Positions 8,584 to 16,972 are shown, counted from the stretch's first letter. The stretch is 64,000 nt of DNA from Actinopolymorpha alba DSM 45243 (GCF_000373925.1 NZ_KB892709.1:14259-78258); one strand, 5' to 3'. Program-made: numbers and translations. The notes: a model not told the origin generated them from the letters alone.

Positions 8584-8700
8584 ATTTGTCAGAGTGTGGC
8601 AATGTCAGTGGGAGTCGAACCCAGCCGGTCCGGCGTTGAATGACAGACAATGGAGACACCGGCTACGGAGTTTCTCAGACGATGGCGTGGAGGGGACGAG

Positions 8701-8895
8701 ATGTCGAATCGCACATGGTGGATCGTCGGTGGGGTTGGGGTCGGGCTCCTCGCGCTGATCTGGCTTCCCTGGTGGGTGACCCTCCTGATCATTGCCGCGG
8801 TGGTCGGAGTGCCGATCGCGGGTTACCTCATGCTTGACCCCTCCCAGCGGCGGCGGCTGCAGCGAATCCGCGAGCGGCGGCAACTCGACCGTTGA
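8701..8895 (+). CDS. small membrane protein of unknown function (64 aa)
   Basis: The peptide MSNRTWWIVGGVGVGLLALI continues into a second hydrophobic stretch (VTLLIIAAVVGVPIAGYLML), giving two membrane helices separated by LPWW, and then an arginine-rich tail (RRRLQRIRERR) likely to face the cytoplasm. I chose the ATG at 8701 because AGGGGACGAG immediately precedes it; an in-frame ATG at 8650 would add 17 non-hydrophobic residues. Its stop overlaps the TTG start of the methyltransferase, so the two are probably co-transcribed. No family is recognised. Confidence 0.6.
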   Translation: MSNRTWWIVGGVGVGLLALIWLPWWVTLLIIAAVVGVPIAGYLMLDPSQRRRLQRIRERRQLDR

Positions 8896-9716
8896 CGGCG
8901 CCCCGCATGGGGTTCCTCGACTCCTACCCCGCTGATCTCGCGGAGTGGGAGCGCGACGCTCGTCTGGTCAAGCGCGGCTTCGTCCATCCCTGGCGTTCGC
9001 ACGTGGGCGCCGGCAACGGCGAGTCCTTCTTCGATGCTCTCGTACGTGATCATCTCTGGCCGGACTCCGTGGTGTTCGACGTCGGCTGCGGGCACGGCGC
9101 CTACACCTGCGCCCTCGCGGGGGGCTGCGCGCGGGCGATCGGGGTCGACCGCGATCCGGAGGTGCTGGAACTCGCCCGTGAGCTCGCAACCGAACGCGGC
9201 GTCGGCAACGTGGAGTTCCGCCCGCTGACCTTCGGGTCCGGCGCCGAGGGGGCACTCGCGGAGGTCCCGGAGCGGAGTGTCGACGTTTTCGTGTGCCGGC
9301 GCGGCCCGGTGCTGGGCCGCTGGTTGGACCTGGCGCGGCGGCTGGCCCGGCCGGGCGCGGTGGCGATCGGCATCCATCCGACCGGACCCGCGGGTGCCGT
9401 CCCGCCCTGGAACTCCCAACTACCCGCCTCGTTGCGCCTGGGCCGGGTCTTCGGGTACGACGAGGTGCGGTCCTGGGTGACCGGCGCACTGCCCGACGGC
9501 GATCAGCGCGTCCGGCTGGAGGGATGCTGGTGGCTCGACGTACCCGAGCGGTTCGACGATCCGGCGCAGCTGTATGCCCGGCTGGCCGGTGCGGCCAACG
9601 CGGAGACGTCGTACGCCGATGTCAAGGATGACTTGACGAAGCTCTTCGACGGGTACGACGGGACGCTGGAGCTACGGCACACCCGGCTGGTCTGGAAGGT
9701 CGCCCTGCACAGCTAA
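8892..9716 (+). CDS. class I SAM-dependent methyltransferase
   Basis: The protein has 274 residues. The SAM-binding motif I is VVFDVGCGHGAYTCALAGG at about residues 58-76, followed by motif II with the acidic IGVDRDPEVLELA and a post-II VEFRPLTFG. The C-terminal half has no family-specific features I recognise, so the methyl acceptor is unknown. The start is either the TTG at 8892, which overlaps the preceding stop (TTGA), or the ATG at 8907. The four-base overlap favours coupling with the small membrane protein. Confidence 0.75.
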   Translation: MTAPRMGFLDSYPADLAEWERDARLVKRGFVHPWRSHVGAGNGESFFDALVRDHLWPDSVVFDVGCGHGAYTCALAGGCARAIGVDRDPEVLELARELATERGVGNVEFRPLTFGSGAEGALAEVPERSVDVFVCRRGPVLGRWLDLARRLARPGAVAIGIHPTGPAGAVPPWNSQLPASLRLGRVFGYDEVRSWVTGALPDGDQRVRLEGCWWLDVPERFDDPAQLYARLAGAANAETSYADVKDDLTKLFDGYDGTLELRHTRLVWKVALHS

Positions 9717-9746
9717 GAGATCGCTCTGCCATCTGAATGGAGACGC

Positions 9747-12323
9747 GTGTCCCACCAGCTGACCGCCACGGTCGTCAACGGCGTACCAGTCGAACTCGAC
9801 GTCGACCCGGACACACCGCTCGTCTTCGTCCTGCGCAACGACCTACGGCTCCACGGCGTACGTGCCGGGTGCGCGATCGGGGAGTGCGGCGCCTGCGTCG
9901 TCCTCGTGGACGGACGGCCGCAACGTTCCTGCCAGACGCCGCTGTCGGCAGTCGCGGGGACCACCGTGACGACGCCCGAAGGGTTGGGTACGCCGGACCG
10001 CCCGCACCCGGTGCAGCAAGCCTTCCTTGACGAGCAGGCCGCGCAGTGCGGGTACTGCCTCAACGGCATCATCATGACGACCGCCGGCCTCCTCCAGCGC
10101 GAGCCGGCTCCCGACGAGTCCGCTATCCAGGCGGCGCTTGCCGAACACCTGTGCCGGTGTGGCACCCACCACCGCATCCTCCGCGCGATCCGGGGTCTCG
10201 CCGGCCGCAACGGCGACGGCGTCAACGGGGCCAGCGAGTCGGGCATGACCGTGACCCGCACCGACGATGCGCAGCCCGCGCAAGGAGAGGTTGACACCGA
10301 GACCGCGATCCCCGCGGCGCTCAGAGCCGCGTCCCACGTGGAGGACTGGATCAGGGACCTCCCCGACGGTCGGGTCGAGGTCCTCGCCGGCCGGGTCGAG
10401 CTCGGCCAGGGTGTGCGGACGGCGTTCGCCCAGATCGTCGCGGCTGAGCTCAACCTTCCGGTGGACCAGATCGAGGTGCGGTCGGCGGCCACCGACGCGA
10501 CACCGGACGAGGGTTACACCGCGGGCAGCGCGTCGCTCGAGCAGGGCGGCGCCGCGCTGGCGCGGGCCGCCGCGGCGTACCGCCGGCTGCGGGCCGAAGG
10601 GCGACCGCCCACCGGCCCCATCCAGCCCGCCGACCGCCCGCGCTGGAGCGGGGGGCCGGTCGGCGAGCCGGTGCCGCGCACCGACCTGCGCCCCAAGCTC
10701 ACCGGCGCGCCGGCGTACGCCCACGATCTCGACCTTCCCGGACTCAGGTTCGCCAGAGCCCTGCTACCCCCGACCTACGACGCGTGCCTGGTCGACCTCG
10801 ACACCGACGCGGCTCGCGCGCTGCCCGGGGTCGAGGCGCTCGTCCGCGACGGCAACCTGGTCGTGGTGGTGGCGCGCCGCGAGGACGAGGCGGTACGCGC
10901 GGTAGGCCGGCTCGGCCGCACCGCCCGCTGGGACGAGCCGCGCGGCCAGGACCGCCCGCCGCGCACCAAGGCACCGGCGCTGGTACTCCAACCCGTGGTC
11001 GAGGAGCCCGGGGTGGCGGCGGCTCTCGACGCGGGCCTTGCCACCGGCCGCCGGGTTCACGCGTCGTACGCCAAGCCATATGAAGCGCACGCCTCGATGG
11101 CACCCTCCAGTGCCACCGCGCGGGTGGACCCCGACGGCATCACCGTGTGGACGCACAGCCAGGGCGTCTATCCCCTGCGACGGGAGCTGGCCGCGCTGTT
11201 GGGCGAGGACGAGGAGCGGCTGACCGTACGGCATGTGGACGGACCCGGCTGCTACGGCCACAACGGCGCCGACGACGCGGCGGGGTTCGCTGTGCTCGCG
11301 GCGCGGGCGGTGCCGGGCCATCCGGTGCGGTTCCAGTTCTCCGTCCAGGACGAGTTCGGCTGGGAGCCGTACGGCCCCGCCATGCAAGCAGACCTTGACG
11401 CCAGCCTCGACCCGGCTGGCCGGGTGACCGCCTGGCGGCACCGGATCAGGACCGACACGCACACCGCCCGGCCGCACGGCACCGGAGACCGGCTGGTCGC
11501 TGCCTGGCTTCGCGCGGGCGGTCCGGCGCGCCCGTGGTCTGGCGGTGGCGAGGGCGGTGTCCGCAGCGCGGAGCCGATCTACGACCTGCCGGCTCGCGAC
11601 ATCGTCGGCGAATACACCCGGGGCCCGCTGCGGACCTCCGCCCTGCGGAGCCTCGGCGCCTACTTCAACACGTTCGCGATCGAGTCGTTCATGGACGAGT
11701 TGGCCGAGGCGGCCGGCGCGGATCCGGTCGCCTTCCGGCTCGCCCACCTGTCAGACCCGCGCGCCCGCGCGGTCCTCGAGATGGCCGCCGAACGCGCCGG
11801 CTGGCGGCCCCGGGTCGGCCCGAGCGGTCGGGGCCAGGGGGTCGCGGTCGCGAGGTACAAGAACTCCAAGGCGTTCGTCGCGCACGTCCTCGACGTCGAA
11901 GTCGACCCGGACAGCGGAGCGGTGGGAGTCCGGCGGGTGGTGACCGCCTGCGACGCCGGCGTGGTCGTCAACCCGGACGGGCTGCGCAACCAGATCGAGG
12001 GCGGCATCCTGCAGGGGCTCAGCCGGGCCCTCCACGAGGAGGTCCGCGTCGGGCCCGAGGGCGTCGAGAGCCGGGACTGGACCTCATACCCCGTGCTGAG
12101 GTTCTCTGAGGTACCCCTCCTGGAGGTCGTACTCCTCAACCGGCCGGGTCACCCACCGCTCGGCGCCGGCGAGGCCTCCACCCCGCCCACTCCGGCCGCG
12201 CTCGCCAACGCGGTCGACGACGCGGTTGGCATCCGGATGCGAACGCTGCCGCTCACACCCGAACGTCTGCGGGCGCGCCTCGAGAGCCTGACGGAGGAAG
12301 AACTCGCCCGCGTCATCGTCTGA
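9747..12323 (+). CDS. single-chain molybdenum hydroxylase: [2Fe-2S] domain fused to IorB-type molybdopterin subunit
   Basis: The 858-residue protein starts with a xanthine-oxidase-family ferredoxin domain (ligands C42, C47, C50, C62) and its second cluster domain (C101, C104, C136, C138). A molybdopterin-binding subunit follows from about residue 175. VELGQG and TPDEGYTAGSASLEQGG come before the VPRTDLRPKLTGAPAYAHDL segment, the domain order seen in isoquinoline 1-oxidoreductase and nicotinate dehydrogenase large subunits. The likely catalytic Glu is in PLGAGEAS near the C-terminus. There is no FAD domain, so electrons must leave to another acceptor such as a cytochrome. These subunits are usually separate genes. 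The substrate is unknown. The GTG start has a GGAG six bases upstream. Confidence 0.85.
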   Translation: MSHQLTATVVNGVPVELDVDPDTPLVFVLRNDLRLHGVRAGCAIGECGACVVLVDGRPQRSCQTPLSAVAGTTVTTPEGLGTPDRPHPVQQAFLDEQAAQCGYCLNGIIMTTAGLLQREPAPDESAIQAALAEHLCRCGTHHRILRAIRGLAGRNGDGVNGASESGMTVTRTDDAQPAQGEVDTETAIPAALRAASHVEDWIRDLPDGRVEVLAGRVELGQGVRTAFAQIVAAELNLPVDQIEVRSAATDATPDEGYTAGSASLEQGGAALARAAAAYRRLRAEGRPPTGPIQPADRPRWSGGPVGEPVPRTDLRPKLTGAPAYAHDLDLPGLRFARALLPPTYDACLVDLDTDAARALPGVEALVRDGNLVVVVARREDEAVRAVGRLGRTARWDEPRGQDRPPRTKAPALVLQPVVEEPGVAAALDAGLATGRRVHASYAKPYEAHASMAPSSATARVDPDGITVWTHSQGVYPLRRELAALLGEDEERLTVRHVDGPGCYGHNGADDAAGFAVLAARAVPGHPVRFQFSVQDEFGWEPYGPAMQADLDASLDPAGRVTAWRHRIRTDTHTARPHGTGDRLVAAWLRAGGPARPWSGGGEGGVRSAEPIYDLPARDIVGEYTRGPLRTSALRSLGAYFNTFAIESFMDELAEAAGADPVAFRLAHLSDPRARAVLEMAAERAGWRPRVGPSGRGQGVAVARYKNSKAFVAHVLDVEVDPDSGAVGVRRVVTACDAGVVVNPDGLRNQIEGGILQGLSRALHEEVRVGPEGVESRDWTSYPVLRFSEVPLLEVVLLNRPGHPPLGAGEASTPPTPAALANAVDDAVGIRMRTLPLTPERLRARLESLTEEELARVIV

Positions 12324-12364
12324 GCGGGCTGCGCGTCGCCCACCCATGCTGGGCCGAGGCCCTC

Positions 12365-12450
12365 AATGATCACGTATACGTGGTCATTACCTGCTTCGCA
12401 TGGTGTCGGTGCCATGCAAGGCATGCAATGACCACGTATACGTGATCATT
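12365..12450. repeat. 86-bp hairpin element, copy 1
   Basis: Two 24-base arms (12365-12388 and 12427-12450) are exact reverse complements of each other, and each is itself nearly palindromic around CACGTATACGTG. The inner 15 bases on each side also pair imperfectly, giving a stem of about 39 bp with an 8-base loop. A second copy with identical outer arms and the same length lies at 20519-20604. Here it sits between convergent genes, so it could end transcription from both sides. Confidence 0.85.
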
Positions 12451-12468
12451 TGGCCTCTCATCACCCGC

Positions 12469-13065
12469 TCAGTCGCGGACGACGGGAACGCCGACCAGCT
12501 CACAACCGGCGTTCCGCATCTCCGCCAGGGCCTTCTTCGTGGTGTCTCGCGCGACTCCCGCGGTCAGGTCGAGGAGCACCCGCGTGTGGAAGCCCTCCCT
12601 GGCCGCGTCGACCGCGGTGGCCCGCACGCAGTGGTCGGTGGCGATTCCGACCAGGTCCACGTGGTCGACATCGTGGGAACGCAGCCAGTCCGCGAGGCTC
12701 GCACCCTCGATGGACTTGCCTTCGAAGCCGGAGTAGCCGTGGGAGTATTCGCCGCAGTTGAAGACCGCGTCGAACGGCTGCGGGTCGATGTTGGGGTGGA
12801 AGGCTGCCCCGTCGGTGCCCGCGATGCAGTGTGGCGGCCAGCTCGTCACGTAGTCCGGCTCGGTGGAGAAGTGTTCGCCGGGGTCGATGTGGTGGTCCCG
12901 GGTCGCGACGACGTGGTCGTAGACCTTGTCGCGCTCGTCGGCCTCGTGCCAGGTCCGCAGGACCTCGCCGATATGGAAGGCCACCTCCGCGCCGCCGTGC
13001 ACAGGCAGGCTGCCACCTTCACAGAAGTCGTTCTGGACGTCCACGACGATCAGCGCTCGTGTCAT
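12469..13065 (-). CDS. pncA: nicotinamidase-like isochorismatase-family hydrolase with altered catalytic triad
   Basis: The protein has 198 residues and aligns along its length with actinobacterial PncA, which converts nicotinamide to nicotinate in NAD salvage. Conserved are Asp9 (IVVDVQNDF), the metal ligands Asp57, His59, His65 and His79 (RDHHIDPGEH, WPPHC), the cis-peptide region and nucleophile in GIATDHC (Cys146), and YSGFEG. At the position of the catalytic lysine (Lys96 of M. tuberculosis PncA, in FYKG), this protein reads FNCG, so the lysine is a cysteine. Activity may be altered or lost. It lies 44 bases after pncB on the same strand, supporting a shared operon and a role in NAD salvage. 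Confidence 0.8.
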   Translation of the reverse strand: MTRALIVVDVQNDFCEGGSLPVHGGAEVAFHIGEVLRTWHEADERDKVYDHVVATRDHHIDPGEHFSTEPDYVTSWPPHCIAGTDGAAFHPNIDPQPFDAVFNCGEYSHGYSGFEGKSIEGASLADWLRSHDVDHVDLVGIATDHCVRATAVDAAREGFHTRVLLDLTAGVARDTTKKALAEMRNAGCELVGVPVVRD

Positions 13066-13109
13066 CGCACCCTTCCTCCTTCCGCCCGGTCACCGGTCGG
13101 TCCGCCAGC

Positions 13110-14435
13110 TCAAGTCTCCGCGTCCTGGCCGCTTTCGTACATCGTCGGGAGTACGGGCTCCCCGCGCGACAGCATCAGGGCGGTCGGAGGGAGTTCGGCC
13201 AGGCTGCGCGCCCGGCGTTCCCGCGCGGCGTCGAGGGGTTCGCGGCCGACGATCTCGCCGTCCTTGACCAGCGGGACGAGCAGGCGGCGGCCGGGGAGAT
13301 CGGCCTCGGACCCGGTCGACACGATCTCGGCGGCGGCGATGCCGTTGTCGAGCAGGCGGCGGGCCCACTTGCGGCCCTTGTGGGTCGGCTTGCCGGTCGA
13401 GAGCTTCGCCACGCCGATGACCGGCGACTCCGGATCATTGCTTGCCGACCGGGCGACCAGCTTGTAGACCAGCTCTGCCGTGGGATGGCCGCTGCCGATG
13501 ACCAACGCGGTGCCCACGCCGTAGGCGTCGACCGGCGCGACACCAAGAGCCGCGATGGCGTACTCGTCGAGGTCGCCGCTCACCAGGATGCGGGTGCGGG
13601 TGGCGCCGAGTTCGTCGAGTTGGGCGCGTACCTCGTGGGCGAGCACCAGCAGGTCACCGGAGTCGATCCGGACCGACCCAAGGTCGGGACCGGCGACCTC
13701 CACCGCGATGCGGACGGCTTCGCGGACGTCGAACGTGTCGACGAGCAGCGTGGTGCCCCGGCCGAGGGCCGCCACCTGTGCGGTGAACGTCTCCTTCTCG
13801 GAGTCGTGCAGCAACGTGAACGCGTGGGCGCTCGTGCCGCGGGTGGGTATGGCGTACCGCTGACCCGCCGCGAGGTTGGACGTCGAGGAGAACCCGCCGA
13901 TGTACGCCGCCCGGGCCGCGGCGAGCGCGGCAACCTCGTGGGTCCGGCGCGACCCCATCTCGATGATCGGTCGGCCACCGGCCGCCGTCACCATCCGGGA
14001 CGCCGCGGACGCGATCGCCGAGTCGTGGTTGAGGACCGACAGGGAGAGGGTCTCCAGCAGGACGGCCTCGGCGAAGCTCCCCTCGACCACGAGAATGGGG
14101 GAGCCGGGGAAGTAGCACTCGCCCTCGGCATAGCCCCAGATGTCGCCGCTGAAGCGGTAGGACGCGAGCCAGTCGGCGGTCGGCTCGTCGACAATGTCCC
14201 GGTCTCGGAGAAACGCGAGCGTGTCCTCGTCGAACCGGAAGCGTTCCAGCGCGTCCAGGAACCGGCCGACCCCGGCCACCACGCCGTACCGCCGTCCGTC
14301 CGGCAGCCGGCGGGCGAAGACCTCGAACACCGCCCGTCGATGGGCTGTGCCGTGCGCCAGCGCCGAGCGCAGCATCGTGAGCTCGTACTGGTCGGTGCAC
14401 AGCGCCGTCGATGTCGCCGTGGACAGCTCGTCCAT
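13110..14435 (-). CDS. pncB: nicotinate phosphoribosyltransferase
   Basis: The protein has 441 residues and converts nicotinate and PRPP to nicotinate mononucleotide in the Preiss-Handler pathway. Family features are the N-terminal TDQYELTMLRSAL, FEVFARRLPDGRRYGV, the central SAASRMVTAAGGRPIIEMGS, the TSNLAAGQRY segment, and VRIDSGDLLVLAHEVRAQL in the phosphate-binding half. It is the first gene of a pncB-pncA pair transcribed away from clpS. The ATG at 14435 is preceded by TAGGCT with six bases between, so the message is probably leaderless. Confidence 0.92.
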   Translation of the reverse strand: MDELSTATSTALCTDQYELTMLRSALAHGTAHRRAVFEVFARRLPDGRRYGVVAGVGRFLDALERFRFDEDTLAFLRDRDIVDEPTADWLASYRFSGDIWGYAEGECYFPGSPILVVEGSFAEAVLLETLSLSVLNHDSAIASAASRMVTAAGGRPIIEMGSRRTHEVAALAAARAAYIGGFSSTSNLAAGQRYAIPTRGTSAHAFTLLHDSEKETFTAQVAALGRGTTLLVDTFDVREAVRIAVEVAGPDLGSVRIDSGDLLVLAHEVRAQLDELGATRTRILVSGDLDEYAIAALGVAPVDAYGVGTALVIGSGHPTAELVYKLVARSASNDPESPVIGVAKLSTGKPTHKGRKWARRLLDNGIAAAEIVSTGSEADLPGRRLLVPLVKDGEIVGREPLDAARERRARSLAELPPTALMLSRGEPVLPTMYESGQDAET

Positions 14436-14441
14436 GAGCCG

Positions 14442-14447
14442 AGCCTA
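14442..14447 (-). promoter_or_regulatory. putative leaderless -10 element of pncB
   Basis: TAGGCT on the reverse strand lies six bases before the pncB ATG, with no ribosome binding site in between. The same hexamer precedes mec and murI. Confidence 0.5.
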
Positions 14448-14635
14448 GGTCACGTTCGCGCTCCGGGACCGTGCGCGGGCCGCGCGATCTGCCGCCCTGA
14501 GCTGGTGCGGAGTTGGCGAGGACCTGTGGTGTCTCGCCGGTCTTTCCGCGTTTCCGGGGGTACGTGGCCACCTGTCCCGACCACCTCCGCGCGATTTTTC
14601 CGGGGTGCGCGGGGAGTGACCGAGGCGACAGATGC

Positions 14636-14641
14636 CACGAT
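14636..14641 (+). promoter_or_regulatory. putative leaderless -10 element of clpS
   Basis: CACGAT lies six bases before the GTG of clpS. It matches the CANNNT-N6-start pattern seen before several other genes of this window. Confidence 0.35.
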
Positions 14642-14647
14642 GGGACG

Positions 14648-14947
14648 GTGAGTGGTACCGCTCCAGTTGAGCTCGAACGCCCCGAAGTCGAGGACGTGGT
14701 CGTCCGCGACATGCCGTGGGTGACCATTGTCTGGAACGACCCGATCAACCTGATGTCGTACGTCACGTACGTGTTCCAGGCCTACTTCGCCTACACCCGC
14801 AAGAAGGCGGAGAAGCTGATGATGGACGTCCACCAGAAGGGGAAGGCGGTCGTCTCGAGCGGTACCCGCGAAGAGATGGAGCGTGACGTCGAGGCGATGC
14901 ATTCTTACGGCCTGTGGGCGACGCTGCAGAAGACTGGGGACACATGA
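14648..14947 (+). CDS. clpS: ATP-dependent Clp protease adaptor ClpS
   Basis: This 99-residue ClpS protein binds N-degron substrates and delivers them to the ClpAP/ClpCP protease. The core signature [20 protein letters not shown], with its N-degron-binding Asn-Asp pair, is followed by [17 protein letters not shown]. The GTG at 14648 gives a family-length N-terminus and has CACGAT at a leaderless spacing; the open frame upstream of it is unrelated. Its last codon overlaps the DUF2017 gene (ATGA), as in many actinobacteria. Confidence 0.92.
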   Translation: MSGTAPVELERPEVEDVVVRDMPWVTIVWNDPINLMSYVTYVFQAYFAYTRKKAEKLMMDVHQKGKAVVSSGTREEMERDVEAMHSYGLWATLQKTGDT

Positions 14948-15504
14948 CGACCGGTTTCCGGGCCCGGCACGGTGTCGTGTCGGCCACCTTCGCCGCCGAG
15001 GAGGCGCGGGTCATCCAGGGGCTCATCGGCGAGCTGGTCGAGCTCATCCGCGATGACGTTCCTGCCCCGTCCGCACCGCCCGAAGACACTCTTGCCGCAC
15101 TGGTCGGGCACCTCGGCTCGACCGAGCCGCCCGAGGACGAGGTCCTCGCCCGGCTCTTTCCGAACGCCTACCACGGCGACGAGGACGCGGCGGGTGAGTT
15201 CCGGCGGTTCACCGAGCACGGGCTGCGCGACGGCAAGGTGAAGAGCGCCGAGACGGTGCTCGAGTCCCTCGGCGATCCGGCGTACTCCGACCAGGTGACG
15301 GTCTCCCTCAACCCTGACGAGTGTCAGGCGTGGCTGCGGACCCTCACCGACCTCCGGCTCGCACTCGGCACCCGGCTTGGTGTGGAGCAGGACGACGAGG
15401 ACCTCTGGACCCGGCTGCCGGCAGATGACCGGCGCCGGCAGGTGTACGGCGTGTACGTCTGGCTGGGGTGGCTGCAGGAGTCGCTGGTCACCTGCCTGGG
15501 GTAA
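14944..15504 (+). CDS. DUF2017-family protein
   Basis: This 186-residue acidic, mainly helical protein follows clpS directly with a four-base overlap. The N-terminal [20 protein letters not shown] and C-terminal [16 protein letters not shown] match actinobacterial DUF2017 proteins, which almost always sit beside clpS. No catalytic motif is visible and the function is unknown. Conserved linkage suggests a role with ClpS or the downstream cysteine pathway, which is inference. Confidence 0.85.
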   Translation: MTTGFRARHGVVSATFAAEEARVIQGLIGELVELIRDDVPAPSAPPEDTLAALVGHLGSTEPPEDEVLARLFPNAYHGDEDAAGEFRRFTEHGLRDGKVKSAETVLESLGDPAYSDQVTVSLNPDECQAWLRTLTDLRLALGTRLGVEQDDEDLWTRLPADDRRRQVYGVYVWLGWLQESLVTCLG

Positions 15505-15582
15505 CCGCACGACGGTGCGGCCTCGGTGCCGGCTCGGCGTCTGCCCGGGGTGAAGCGTGGCGGCGGGGTGGCGGAGCCTCGG

Positions 15583-15588
15583 TAGGCT
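15583..15588 (+). promoter_or_regulatory. putative leaderless -10 element of mec
   Basis: TAGGCT lies seven bases before the GTG at 15596, with no ribosome binding site. It suggests that mec has its own promoter rather than being read only from clpS. Confidence 0.5.
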
Positions 15589-15595
15589 CGGGTCC

Positions 15596-16057
15596 GTGCT
15601 CACGATCGACCAGGCGACCCACGACGCGATCGTCGCCCACGCCCGCGAGGACCACCCCGACGAGGCCTGCGGCGTGGTGGCGGGACCCGTTGGCTCAGAC
15701 CGGCCGGCGCGATTCGTCCCGATGACCAACGCGGAGCGCTCGCCGACGTTCTTCCGGTTCGACCCGCAGGAGCAGTTCCGGGTCTGGCGCGAGATGGACG
15801 ACCGGGACGAGGAGCCGTTGGTGATCTACCACTCCCACACCTCCACCGAGGCGTACCCCTCCCGTACCGACATCTCCTACGCCGCCGAGCCGGGCGCGCA
15901 CTACGTCGTCGTCTCGACCCGGGAGTCCGGCAGTGACGATGGTCCGGTCGAGTTCCGGTCGTACCGGATCATCGACGGCGTCGTCACCGAGGAGGAGGTC
16001 CGGGTCGTCCCGACGTACGCCCTGGCGTCCGAAGGCGAGCCGACGCCCCGAGCCTGA
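15596..16057 (+). CDS. mec: JAMM/Mov34 metallopeptidase (Mec-type, CysO-cysteine hydrolase)
   Basis: This 153-residue zinc peptidase has the JAMM set: Glu in DEACGVVAG, His-x-His in IYHSHTSTEAYPS, then the Ser and Asp of PSRTD. In mycobacteria, Mec releases cysteine from the C-terminus of the carrier CysO after CysM has built it there. cysO and cysM follow about 1.1 kb downstream, which supports this role. The GTG at 15596 is preferred over the longer frame because a TAGGCT hexamer lies seven bases upstream and the family begins near LTIDQATHD. Confidence 0.88.
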   Translation: MLTIDQATHDAIVAHAREDHPDEACGVVAGPVGSDRPARFVPMTNAERSPTFFRFDPQEQFRVWREMDDRDEEPLVIYHSHTSTEAYPSRTDISYAAEPGAHYVVVSTRESGSDDGPVEFRSYRIIDGVVTEEEVRVVPTYALASEGEPTPRA

Positions 16058-16126
16058 CGGCTGGGGCGGCTCAGGCCCGCGCCGCCGTTCCCGTCCGAGC
16101 CACCGTTCATCAAGGAATCTGCTGGC

Positions 16127-16852
16127 CTACCAGCTCTCCGTCGCCCAACGACGGCCGAAGTGCCTCTGCCACTCCGGATCCAGTGTCGCCACCCACTGGC
16201 CGTCCTCGTCGAGCACCTTCAGGCCGGGCTCAGGGCACGGCAGGCCGGCGAGCACCAGCATGAGCCGGGACCTGGTCTCCATGGGGGAGTCGACCCGGGG
16301 CAGGACCAGGGTCGTGGCCCGGCGGGCGAGGGTGGCTCCGTGCTGGCGAGTCGCCGAGTGCGTGATGTCGTGTAGCTGGTTGACGGTGACCCGGCCGCGT
16401 CTCACCATCGCGTCGCCGAGGACAACAAGGTCGAGAAGGTTGAGGTGTCCAGCGAGCTCGAGGAAGTTCCGGTCCGGCGTGACGACGGGCCGACCATCGA
16501 GTTCCGTAACCGAGCCGGCGAAGGGTCTGGTGTGCACCGCGATACCGCCGATCTCCGGACGTGGCGTTCCCGGCGGAACGGTCGCGTGGATCAGCCCGTC
16601 GTGGGGTAGCGGCAGGTGACGGAGTTGGGCGGCGGTGTGGTGGCTGACCGCGCCCGCGGGGAGGAGGAGCCGAGCCGCATCCGCTCGGACCTCGATCGTC
16701 TCGGGTACGCATGCGGAGAGGTAGACGCCTCCAAAGGGCCGGCGGAAGCGCTGCCCGCGCAGGACCTTCCGAGCGACCCCGAGGCTTCGCGCCTGAGACA
16801 GGGTGAAGGGCCGAGCCAGAAGCTCCGGCGGCAGGTCGGATGGTGCTGGCAT
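16127..16852 (-). CDS. AbiEi/DUF559-like protein, apparently truncated at the C-terminus
   Basis: The protein has 241 residues. The N-terminal LLARPFTLSQARSLGVARKVL and RGVY-like RRPFGGVYLSA resemble the winged-helix antitoxin-like domain of actinobacterial AbiEi/DUF559 proteins; VSHHTAAQLRHLPLP and VDSPMETRSRLMLVLAGLPC are also typical. Homologues I know continue after VATLDxA into a DUF559 nuclease-like domain with conserved Asp, Glu and Lys. Here the frame ends at VATLDPEWQRHFGRRWATESW, so that domain is missing. No toxin partner is adjacent. It runs antisense between mec and cysO and looks like an insertion into that conserved cluster. Confidence 0.65.
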   Translation of the reverse strand: MPAPSDLPPELLARPFTLSQARSLGVARKVLRGQRFRRPFGGVYLSACVPETIEVRADAARLLLPAGAVSHHTAAQLRHLPLPHDGLIHATVPPGTPRPEIGGIAVHTRPFAGSVTELDGRPVVTPDRNFLELAGHLNLLDLVVLGDAMVRRGRVTVNQLHDITHSATRQHGATLARRATTLVLPRVDSPMETRSRLMLVLAGLPCPEPGLKVLDEDGQWVATLDPEWQRHFGRRWATESW

Positions 16853-16858
16853 CGTGAC

Positions 16859-16864
16859 AGCGTG
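16859..16864 (-). promoter_or_regulatory. putative leaderless -10 element of the AbiEi-like gene
   Basis: CACGCT on the reverse strand lies six bases before the ATG at 16852. It fits the CANNNT-N6-start pattern but is a weak hexamer on its own. Confidence 0.25.
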
Positions 16865-16972
16865 CCCTGTGCGGGGCGGGACGCGAGCGAGTTATCCACA
16901 AGCGTCTGACGAGCCCGCATCTGGTCGCGGATCGGGCAAAAATCCCCGGCTTCCTCCCGTATAGGCGGCCCG

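Noticed and set aside
8600-8622. Sequence resembling a tRNA T-arm (GGGAGTCGAACCC)
   Set aside because: No matching acceptor, D or anticodon arms are found within a tRNA length on the reverse strand, so at most it is a short remnant; not listed as a gene.
16892-16900. TTATCCACA, a perfect DnaA-box sequence
   Set aside because: It is a single box with no cluster, no AT-rich unwinding region and no dnaA/dnaN nearby, so it is not evidence for an origin.
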